A DNA stretch of 64,000 bases from Actinomycetes bacterium (GTDB lineage: Bacteria > Actinomycetota > Acidimicrobiia > IMCC26256 > PALSA-610), in contig JANYBW010000053.1 in NCBI GenBank assembly GCA_025360585.1, positions 1-64,000 of the forward strand, in the 5' to 3' direction. This document shows positions 15,773 through 24,300 of the stretch, in pieces (position 1 is the first letter of the stretch; each line of letters starts with the position of its first letter). A program made the position numbers and the translations under genes. The notes beneath the pieces are model-generated. The model had not been told where the DNA came from. It saw only the letters and a list, made by a program, of their open reading frames with translations, and did no database searches.

Positions 15773-16567
15773 GTGACGTATCCAGTGTTTGTTTCAGGCG
15801 ACTCCGACGCGGTCGCGTTTTTTGACGAGCACGGCTTCGTGCTTACCCGAACGCTCGATGTGCATGGAGCGAACCAGTTGCGCGGTTGGGTCGATGACGT
15901 GATGCAGTGGGCTGACGACGGCCAGTGGTTGCACTACCGGGAAATGACGGAATTCGGCCCGAAGTTGTGCCGCACCGAAAACTTTGTGCCGTTCCACGAC
16001 GGGCTTCGCGCCCTGCTCACACGCGGCGCAATGATTGAGACTGCGAGCGCGCTCTTGCATGAGCCAGCAGTGCTCTACAAAGAAAAGATCAACTACAAAG
16101 CGGCGGGCGGCGCAGGCTTTGCGCCGCACCAAGACGCGCCGGCCTATCGGTTCATCGAGAACCACATTTCCTGCATGATGTCGATCGATGACGCGGATGC
16201 AGACAATGGTTGCTTAGAAGTGGTTGCCGCGCATTATGACCACGTGTTGGCAACGGACGATAATGGTTGTATCCGAGCCGATGTCGTGGCCCAATTGGAG
16301 TGGGAGTTGGTTGAGGTCGTGGCGGGTTCAACGTTGTGGTTTCATTCCCGCACGCCGCATCGCAGCGGCCCGAATCGATCATCACGGGACCGGCGTGCGC
16401 TATACCCGACGTATAACGCGGCGAGTGAAGGTGACCTCCGGGCCGCCTACTACGAACAAAAACGTTCCGAATTCGCAGCTTCCGGTGCCTTACATACGAC
16501 GAACGCCGATCGTGTACAAGTGTCGCTGATCAATGACTTTCAGGGCCGGCCCGTTACCGGGGCGTGA
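15773..16567 (+). CDS. Phytanoyl-CoA dioxygenase (PhyH) family protein
   Basis: A 264-residue Fe(II)/2-oxoglutarate oxygenase. The metal-binding HxD is in FAPHQDAPAYRF (about residues 118-130), the distal His in FHSRTPHRSGPN (about residue 190), and the following Arg-containing stretch supplies the 2-oxoglutarate anchor. GTG start 15773. The family hydroxylates diverse small molecules, and nothing nearby indicates the substrate. Confidence 0.85.
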   Translation: MTYPVFVSGDSDAVAFFDEHGFVLTRTLDVHGANQLRGWVDDVMQWADDGQWLHYREMTEFGPKLCRTENFVPFHDGLRALLTRGAMIETASALLHEPAVLYKEKINYKAAGGAGFAPHQDAPAYRFIENHISCMMSIDDADADNGCLEVVAAHYDHVLATDDNGCIRADVVAQLEWELVEVVAGSTLWFHSRTPHRSGPNRSSRDRRALYPTYNAASEGDLRAAYYEQKRSEFAASGALHTTNADRVQVSLINDFQGRPVTGA

Positions 16568-16747
16568 ATACTCGCTTGATCCTGGGGTAAATGTGGTCTT
16601 CTCAGATTGGGTCACGGTTCATGCTCAGGACTTTGGCTGGAATTGCCGAAAGATAACCCGCGCGAGGGCGAAACAATTTGTTTACAAAGGCGCCGCACAT
16701 TGGACGCCGAAATGTGAGACCATGTTGCTGAGCAAAGGAGTCCTACC

Positions 16748-17044
16748 ATGAGTAGTCGTCATCACCAACTTTCGATGCCGGTCACTGACCCTGAACTTGC
16801 GGCGCACAATCGAGCGGAGCGACAACGGGTTCGCGTGCAGCTCTCACGGATGAACGCTGATTTCATTGAAGAAATCGATGAGCCTGGGGTTGCGTATCGG
16901 GCACCTCATCGTCACGATCCGGAGATCGCGGCGAAGCAAAGCGATCGGCCGTACGTGCCGCATTGGAAGCAGCCGTTTTGGAAACGTCGTACGACAATGC
17001 GCAGGTTGCGGATTGTTCAGGAGCAATCGCTGCGCAACGCCTGA
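16748..17044 (+). CDS. Small basic hypothetical protein
   Basis: A 98-residue charged protein with no signal peptide or membrane segment. It is rich in Arg and His in the first half, with aromatic PHWKQPFWKRR in the second. AAAGGAG at 16735-16741 upstream of ATG supports expression. Not recognised. The 180 bp before it hold no gene. Confidence 0.55.
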   Translation: MSSRHHQLSMPVTDPELAAHNRAERQRVRVQLSRMNADFIEEIDEPGVAYRAPHRHDPEIAAKQSDRPYVPHWKQPFWKRRTTMRRLRIVQEQSLRNA

Positions 17045-17121
17045 GCGCAGGCACTCTCGGGTGCCGTTCGTCACACCGTGAGTGAACCGGTCTGTGTTTG
17101 TTGGTCGTCTACGGTTTTGGC

Positions 17122-18579
17122 GTGAATACGAAACTGTATCGACGCTTGTTGTTCTGCGCTGCGGCTGGCTGCACCGCGACCGTTCTGTTCGGCGCGCCTG
17201 TCGCGCAGGCGGCCGCGGCGGGACGGATTGTTGATGCGCCAATTTCGATTGATGCAACTGGTAAGCGCGATGTCGGCCAGGAACTCAATCAGCTCTTTGA
17301 ACGCGCGCCGGCGAATGCGACGGTGCGGCTAGTTCGCAACGCGCGGTATCGTGTGGAAACGACACTGACATTGCGCGCCCGGCGAGGCTTGATCGTCGAC
17401 GGTAATCACGCGATGATCTTCGCGGCAACGGACGGAACCAATGCTGCGATCCCGAATACTCCCGGCCAAAAACTGCATTGGCCGCGACTCCGTCAACACC
17501 TCGCGATTTGGGATTCCGACAACGTGACTATCCGCGATCTCGCGATCGCCGGCCCCAACGCGGCGCATGAATACTTGTCGAGGTTCGAAGGACAAGCAGG
17601 CGTATTGATCGCTCGTTCTCGACATGTCACGATCGACGGCGTGCATATCAGTGGCACCTACGGAGACGGCATGTATCTCTCGGGAGGTTCCGATGCGATC
17701 ACGGTTCGGAATTCGGAATTCCGTTCCATCGGACGCCAAGGTATTGCGCTGGCGTGGGCGACGAATGTCGATGTTGGCTCGGCGCTCTTCGATGCCGTCG
17801 CTCGCTCTGCGATCGACGTTGAGCCCTTCGGCGGATCTACCGTCGCCCATATACACGTGCATGACAGCGCGTTTCGTTCGTACAAGAATTTCCTGCTGGC
17901 CGCGAACGGTGCACCTTCGGCATTGGTTGAAGATCTTTGGATTGAACACAATGACCTGAGCGGAAGCCGAGGTCTCACCGTCAACGCCGGCTTAATCCGT
18001 CATCAACGGCGCGGCATTCACCTCGTCGCAAATCACAGTGTTGATGTGGCAACGATTCCTCGCGGGATCGCGCAAACCGAGCCGATTCAGATCACCAACT
18101 ACGACGGCATCGAAATTCGCGACAATGTTCAGCCGATCGCGTCCGGCGCCGCGGTCGCGTTCGATGGCGATTGTCACGCGACTATCTCCGGCAACGACTT
18201 TCGGGGCGCAAAGCTGGTAGCTCGCACGAAACGGCCATGCGGGGCGCTCGATATCGGCCGCGCCCTGCAGCCATCTGATCCGCCCGGACCTCCTGGTTCG
18301 CGGCGCAGCAAGGTTCCAAAAATAGCAGCGAAACCAGGCCAAACACCAGGGAATCCAGCGGCCGCCCGATGCGCCCGCGACGCAGGATCGAATCCTTGGT
18401 TGCTGCCTGCGGCATTGGTCGGGGGTGGCGCCAGCCTCGCGTCGTTGGTTGTGCTGCTGAGCTGGCGCCGCCGCGATCGCAAAGAAACACAAAACACAGA
18501 AGCCCTTGGCGGTGGCGGGGATGACGATCTCAACGGCGACCCCTCGATGGACCCGGGCGAGTACGACGACGCGCCCTAA
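17122..18579 (+). CDS. Secreted right-handed beta-helix protein with C-terminal membrane anchor
   Basis: A protein of about 485 residues. It has an N-terminal signal peptide (LYRRLLFCAAAGCTATVLFG, cleavage near AQA), then a parallel beta-helix made of short repeats such as NVTIRDLAIAG, HVTIDGVHISG and AITVRNSEF with polygonal turns. A Pro-rich linker follows, then a hydrophobic anchor near residue 435 (LLPAALVGGGASLASLVVLL) and a basic RRRDRK stop-transfer and acidic tail. This predicts a surface-anchored carbohydrate-binding or lyase-like domain facing outward. GTG 17122 is preferred over TTG 17098 because it directly precedes the signal. Confidence 0.7.
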   Translation: MNTKLYRRLLFCAAAGCTATVLFGAPVAQAAAAGRIVDAPISIDATGKRDVGQELNQLFERAPANATVRLVRNARYRVETTLTLRARRGLIVDGNHAMIFAATDGTNAAIPNTPGQKLHWPRLRQHLAIWDSDNVTIRDLAIAGPNAAHEYLSRFEGQAGVLIARSRHVTIDGVHISGTYGDGMYLSGGSDAITVRNSEFRSIGRQGIALAWATNVDVGSALFDAVARSAIDVEPFGGSTVAHIHVHDSAFRSYKNFLLAANGAPSALVEDLWIEHNDLSGSRGLTVNAGLIRHQRRGIHLVANHSVDVATIPRGIAQTEPIQITNYDGIEIRDNVQPIASGAAVAFDGDCHATISGNDFRGAKLVARTKRPCGALDIGRALQPSDPPGPPGSRRSKVPKIAAKPGQTPGNPAAARCARDAGSNPWLLPAALVGGGASLASLVVLLSWRRRDRKETQNTEALGGGGDDDLNGDPSMDPGEYDDAP

Positions 18580-18589
18580 ATTCACGCCA

Positions 18590-19840
18590 GTGACTACCTC
18601 AGCATTGACCCTGCGTGATCGAGTCGCGATTCACATAGGTTGGGTTGCGGGCTTCACCGCGCGTCGCTTGCGGCGTGGCCAAGGTGTCCAGATTGCCGGG
18701 CGCGTTATTGAGTTGATCTCGCCGACAATTCTGGAGCGCCTCGCGGCTAACCGATCCATTGTGTTGGTATCCGCGACCAACGGTAAAACCACAATCACTG
18801 CGATGCTTTCGCAGGCATTGGTTGCGAACGGGCACGCTGTTGCGACCAACACGACCGGTGCGAATTTGCGGCAAGGAGTAGTGCAGGCATTCGTCGCGGA
18901 TCTCGACGCGACCATCGCGGTGTTAGAGATTGATGAAGCCGCATTGAATCAAACACTGGATGTTTTGCAACCGACGCTCATCGTGTTGGGTGAGTTGAGC
19001 CGGGATCAACTTGATCGCCACCACGAAGTGCGTGCGGTCGCTCTGCGTTGGAAAACAACCTTCGCAAGGACGCGACCGCCCATCATCGCTCCGAGCAATG
19101 ATCCAAACGTGGTGTGGAGTGTAGGGGATCTGCCCGCAACCTGGATAGATCTCGAAGCAACGAGCACGCTCGACGCGGCGTCGTGTCCGGAATGCACACG
19201 ATTGATTCACGAAGATAAAGCTGCCCGCGATTGGTGGTGTGAATGCGGATTACGACGCCCGCAAGCTGTCGGTTTTCAGCGTGGTGCCGAAGTTGCGCTG
19301 GCAACCGGAACGTTTGATTGTTCATCGTCGCTGTTGGGGCCGTGGCAGCGAGCAAACGCCGCGCTTGCTATCGCGGCGCTGGAACAGCTCGGTGAAAATA
19401 CTGAACGAGCACGAGCCGCGTTGCGGGCCGTGAATCGAGTGGGCGAACGCCCGACAGCATTGCAGCTTGCCGATGGCCGATCGGCGCGCTTTGTGATGAC
19501 GAAGAATCCCGCGAGTTGGATTGTGCTGCTTGATGAGCTGGCGTCCACGAAGGATTCGGTGGTCGTGTCGCAAAACGACGAATCCCCTGATGGCCGTGAT
19601 CCCTCTTGGCTCTGGGACGTTCCGTTCGAACGGCTCGCGCCCCGAGCAGTAGCGGCTTCGGGTTCGCGGGCTCTTGATGTGGCTACCCGTCTGGAAGCCG
19701 CAGGCCTCGAGGTTGTGGTCGTGGAAGCCGACGCTCGCAAAGCCGCCGCGCTGCTGCCCAATGAAGCGGCGGTCGTTATCGGCGCTTCGTACAGCGCGTT
19801 TCATCAACTGATTGAGAAACGGGATTCCGTTCGTGGGTGA
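18590..19840 (+). CDS. murT: Lipid II isoglutaminyl synthase subunit MurT
   Basis: A Mur-ligase-like protein of 416 residues with the ATP loop SATNGKTTITAML. A four-Cys zinc-ribbon insertion (CPEC near residue 200 and C-E-C-G about 17 residues later) is diagnostic of MurT, and a C-terminal DUF1727-type domain follows. MurT with GatD amidates the D-Glu of lipid II to D-isoglutamine in peptidoglycan. The GTG at 18590 directly follows the upstream gene, and the frame's earlier codons overlap that gene and look non-coding. The downstream gatD overlaps by 8 bp. Confidence 0.9.
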   Translation: MTTSALTLRDRVAIHIGWVAGFTARRLRRGQGVQIAGRVIELISPTILERLAANRSIVLVSATNGKTTITAMLSQALVANGHAVATNTTGANLRQGVVQAFVADLDATIAVLEIDEAALNQTLDVLQPTLIVLGELSRDQLDRHHEVRAVALRWKTTFARTRPPIIAPSNDPNVVWSVGDLPATWIDLEATSTLDAASCPECTRLIHEDKAARDWWCECGLRRPQAVGFQRGAEVALATGTFDCSSSLLGPWQRANAALAIAALEQLGENTERARAALRAVNRVGERPTALQLADGRSARFVMTKNPASWIVLLDELASTKDSVVVSQNDESPDGRDPSWLWDVPFERLAPRAVAASGSRALDVATRLEAAGLEVVVVEADARKAAALLPNEAAVVIGASYSAFHQLIEKRDSVRG

Positions 19841-20531
19841 TTCGTGTGTACGTATTGGCTTTGTGTTGCCGGAACTCCTTGGTACCTATGGAGATCGTGG
19901 CAATGCTCGGATACTGGAACAACGGTTGACCCGCCGCGGGATTCATGCCGAAATGATTGAGCTTTCGGCCACCGAACCCATCCCGACCTCGCTGGACATC
20001 TACGTGATTGGTGGCGGCGAAGACCATGCGGAACAGACCGCGATCGAAATCCTGCACCGTTCGAATCTCGGTTCGGTGTGGGAACTTGGCGCGGTGCTTG
20101 TGGGCATCTGCGCGGGATTTCAACTCCTCGGTGAATCGATGATCTTCGATGATGGCATCAAGATCATGGGCCTTGGATTGATCGATGCGGTCACTGTTCC
20201 CGGCGATGTCCGTCGGATTGGCAACACGATCGTGACGACGAACGATGGTGAACTCGGAGCGTTGGCTGGATTCGAAAACCATCGTGGGATCACCACGCTC
20301 GGGTCGCGCAACCAACCGTTGGGGACGATCACAACCAAGGACGAAGCCGACAGAGCCGAGGGTGTGCTGGCTCCCCGAATCGTGGGCACGTACTTACACG
20401 GGCCGGTACTCGTCGCCAATCCCAAGTTGGCCGATCTTGTGTTGTCCTGGGTCGTCGGAGTCTTACCCCCGATCGAACCGGGATACGCCGAACAACTGCA
20501 CGATGACTACATAGCGAGAGCAGCTCGCTGA
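19833..20531 (+). CDS. gatD: Lipid II isoglutaminyl synthase glutamine amidotransferase GatD
   Basis: A 232-residue class-I glutamine amidotransferase-like subunit that releases ammonia from Gln for MurT. The nucleophile Cys is in GICAGFQLLGESM (about residue 94) and a His lies in GTYLHGPVL near residue 185; the N-terminal PELLGTYGDRGNARIL block is typical of GatD. GTG 19833 lies within the end of murT (stop 19838-19840), so the pair is translationally coupled. Confidence 0.9.
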   Translation: MGDSCVRIGFVLPELLGTYGDRGNARILEQRLTRRGIHAEMIELSATEPIPTSLDIYVIGGGEDHAEQTAIEILHRSNLGSVWELGAVLVGICAGFQLLGESMIFDDGIKIMGLGLIDAVTVPGDVRRIGNTIVTTNDGELGALAGFENHRGITTLGSRNQPLGTITTKDEADRAEGVLAPRIVGTYLHGPVLVANPKLADLVLSWVVGVLPPIEPGYAEQLHDDYIARAAR

Positions 20532-20556
20532 GATAACGGCTGAGTGCTCGCCCGCG

Positions 20557-21189
20557 TTACGAATTCAGTAAGAGCCTTTTGTGCTCGACGATGACTTCAC
20601 GCGATTTAGCGCCAAGTTCATTAGCTATTTCGATGGCTCTTGGCAACACGCGCTCAACCGATGCGAGTTCGTGCGCGATACCAGCCGCCAGCATTTGCGA
20701 TCCGTCGTAGCGGCGGCCAGAAAGTATTGCGTCGCGCAAAGTCTGGGTCGGAAGATGCGCGGCGACGGTCTGATACATAGCTGTTGTCAGCGGCAGGCCC
20801 AGGTCTACTTCGGGTAGGCACCAATAGCCGCGATCTTCGCGCATCACGATGTAGTCGTGCGCAGTAGCCAGCATGGCACCGCCCGCAAACGCATGACCAT
20901 TCACGGCCGCGACGGTGATTGCTGGAAAGTTCAAGACGCGACCAAGTAGCCGGTGCACATCTTCGATGAACGTTGTGTCGGTTCGCCCATCGGACATCAA
21001 CCAATCGAGGTCTAAGCCGTTGGAATAGAACTTGTCGAAGCCGGTAGTCACGAGGGCTAACGGGCCGTCGACGGTTTCGATGTGGTCGAGCGCGGTATGC
21101 CATTGATCGATCGATGTCCGATTGAATCGGTTCTCGCCGTCGTTTGCCTGCACGACAAATGCGATGCCGTGTTGTTCAACCGTAATCAT
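20557..21189 (-). CDS. Enoyl-CoA hydratase/isomerase family protein
   Basis: A 210-residue crotonase-fold protein, a little short for the family (about 250). It has the oxyanion-hole segments FYSNGLDLDWL (about residues 53-63) and AVNGHAFAGGAMLATAHD, and the LPEVDLGLPL block. The Glu positions typical of hydratases are partly changed, so it may be an isomerase or carry out another reaction. Start ATG 21189 follows AAGGATGCTCC. It converges on gatD with 25 bp between stops. Confidence 0.8.
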   Translation of the reverse strand: MITVEQHGIAFVVQANDGENRFNRTSIDQWHTALDHIETVDGPLALVTTGFDKFYSNGLDLDWLMSDGRTDTTFIEDVHRLLGRVLNFPAITVAAVNGHAFAGGAMLATAHDYIVMREDRGYWCLPEVDLGLPLTTAMYQTVAAHLPTQTLRDAILSGRRYDGSQMLAAGIAHELASVERVLPRAIEIANELGAKSREVIVEHKRLLLNS

Positions 21190-21255
21190 GGAGCATCCTT
21201 GAGTGAGTGCAGCATCCCAGTGGTGTTCGAAGGTATACGACGCCACTGTAACGAG

Positions 21256-21283
21256 CTGGGGTCTGGGGTCTGGGGTCTGGGGT
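21256..21283. repeat. Short tandem repeat, four copies of CTGGGGT
   Basis: Four exact 7-bp units in the intergenic region between the enoyl-CoA hydratase gene and the giant secreted protein. The rest of the 154-bp gap holds no gene. Confidence 0.9.
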
Positions 21284-21364
21284 CTCGCGACAGCGAGGGT
21301 CGACCAAACCACGCTCGGTGACGCGTAGTTTGGCAAGCAAATATTGGCTATTCAGGTGGTATCT

Positions 21365-24300
21365 GTGTTTCGTTGTCGTGGACCATTGGCCGTGTTTACT
21401 TCTTGCACAGTCGCGCTCGTTGGCGTCCTTGGGTCACTGGCGCAGTCCGCCGATGCCGTGGCCCCGCGTTGGCTCTGGGTGCACCAAGCCGGAACGGTGA
21501 GCTACGACGCTGCCGCAGGCGTGGCGGTTGACGGCGCGGGCAATTCGGTTGTTGTTGGTACTACCGCGGCAACGTTGCCAAATTCGCCGGAACTCAATGC
21601 CGGTGGCTTTGATGCGTTCATCGCGAAGTACGACGCGAATGGAGCGTTGTTGTGGCTGCATCAGTTGGGATCTGCCGGCGCGGATCAGGGATCGGGAGTG
21701 GCCGTCGATAGTGCCGGCAATGCGTACGTCGTTGGGAACACAGCGTCGAACTTGCCGGGCGCGATTGAAACGAACCTCGGGTTTCGAGACGCGTTTGTCG
21801 CGAAGTACGACGCGAATGGAACGAAGCAGTGGGTGCACCAACTCGGTACTGCAGCCGACGACGCGGGGGCAGGCGTTGCGGTTGATGCGGCGGGCAACGC
21901 CTATGTGACCGGGACTACTTCGGCGACGGTGCCCGGCTCGATTGACGCGAACGCTGGAGCTTCGGACGCGTTTGTTGCGCACTACGACACGAACGGCAAC
22001 AAGTTGTGGGTTCGTCAGCTGGGAACTAGCGGAGCCGATACTGGTGCTGCGATCGCGCTCGTTGGAAATTCCGCAATCGCGATCGCGGGTGACACGGCCG
22101 GAGTGCTTCCGGGAAGCGCCGATGCAAATGCGGGGGGTACGGACGCATTCCTTGCGAGCTACGACATTTCGGGAAACCGTTTGTGGGTGCGTCAGTTGGG
22201 GTCGCCGGCAACCGACAACGGCACCGGCACCGTGTTCGTGCCTGGAAACGCTGGCGGTTTGTACCTTGGCGGTTCGACCTTAGGGACGGTCGCAGGGTCG
22301 CAAGACAGCAATGCGGGGAACCATGATGCTTTCGTCGCCCGCTTTGATGCCTCCGGCAATCGGTTGTGGTCGCATCAACTGGGATCCTCGGCGAACGATT
22401 TTGTAGCGGGCATCGCCGCGGACGTCACCGGGTCGGTGTTCCTCGCGGGCTGGACGTTCGGAGTTGTTCCCGGTTCACTCGACGGCAATAGTGGTCAGAG
22501 TGATGCCCTCGTGGCGAAATACGACTCGCTCGGCAATCGGCTTTGGGCCCATGAGCTCGGATCAATTGCGGGTAACCAAGACCAAGCGAGCGGAATCGCG
22601 ATCGATGGGAACGGAAATGCGCGCGTTGCCGGGTGGGCTCAGGGTGTGCTCAAAGGATCGTCGGATACCTACGCTGGCGGCGCGGACTTCTTTCTCGGCG
22701 CGCTCGGAGCGACAAATCCTGGAGTCCCGACGGGAGTTACCGCGGTCGCCAACGTGGGATCAATTACCGTGTCGTTTGGTCCGCCGGTCGATGACGGTGG
22801 CACCACAATTGTGAGTTACTCCGTGACGTGTGCGTCGAGTGATGGCGGAATCGGTGCGAGTGTGGTCGCGACGGGCTCGCCAATTGTGGTGAGCGGCCTG
22901 ACGAAAGCCAAGACGTACGCGTGTACCGCGACCGCGGTCAATTTGGTGGGTACGGGCGCTGCCTCGAGCCCTTCCAATGTGGTCAAGCTTCCGGACAATC
23001 CGGCGGCGCCCAACATCGGTTCTGCAACGATCGGTAACGGTTCGATTTCTCTAGCATTTACAGCGGGTTTCAACGGTGGGAGTGCGGTCACGCAAGTTGG
23101 TGCCGCGTGCACCTCAGCAGATGGTGGCGCGCCAGGAACCAACACCGGGCTGGGTTCGCCGATCGCAGTGACCGGTCTCACCAACGGCAAGACCTATACA
23201 TGCGTCATGAGCGCAACGAACGCCGTCGGTGTCAGCCCGCAGTCTGCGCCATCGCTCGCGGTATCGCCGGCGAGTGTTCCCGGTGCTCCGATCGGACTCT
23301 CGGTCACTGGGTCGATTGGATCGATTCAGGTTGGCTTTAGCGCTTCAGGCAACGACGGCGGTCGCCCGGTGACTCGCTTCGACGTCGCGTGTACGTCGTC
23401 GGACGGTGGTGTCGCGGGGATCGGGAACGGCACCGCATCGCCGATCGTGATTGGAACACTGAGTAACGCCAAGACCTACTCGTGTACCGCGACGGCAACC
23501 AACGCGATCGGAACGAGTGCAACGTCGGGCGCATCGAACTCAGTGACCCTTCCTGGTGTGCCGAGCATTCCGACGATCGGCACCGCGCTGATCGGAAACG
23601 CAATGATCACGGTGCCGTTTGTGCCTGGTGGCGACGGCGGGAGCGCGGTTCTGCAATACGACGCTCGTTGCATCTCTTCCAACGGTGGCACAGCTGGTTC
23701 TGCTCTTGGAGCTGCGTCGCCGATAGCAGTGAACGCACTCACGAACGGCAAGACGTATTCGTGCCAGGTTGCCGCGACGAATGCCGTCGGTTCGAGCGCA
23801 TGGTCGGTGGGTTCGAACGTCGTGATCCCCGCGGATGCTCCGGGCGCGCCGACGGGTGCTGGAATTGTTGCGGCGATCCGTTCCGTGTCCGTATCGTTCG
23901 CCGCTCCGAGCAGCGATGGCGGCGCACCGATAATCAGCTACCAAGCGACCTGCGTTTCCAGTGATGGCGGTGCCGCGGGCTCCGGAACCGCGCCGGCCGC
24001 GCCGATTCTCGTCGGGGGCTTCACAAACGGCAAGACCTATTCTTGTACGGTGGTCGCGAAGAACGCGGTGGGTAACAGCGTGGCATCGCTGGTTTCGAAT
24101 TCCGCAGTACTGCCGGATGTTCCTGGGGCGCCCAATGTCACGAGCGCCGCGAGTGCGAACCACGCGATCGTTGTGAGTTTCGCGCCACCGAGTAACGGCG
24201 GAAGCGCCATTACGAGCTACTCGATTGTGTGTCAATCGAGTGATGGTGGACCGACGAGTACGGTGTCGGGCTCGACCTCACCACTCACCATTGCTGGCGT

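Noticed and set aside
18506-18589. N-terminal extension of MurT
   Set aside because: Overlaps the 3' end of the beta-helix gene and is Thr/Arg-rich shadow sequence; GTG 18590 gives the normal protein.
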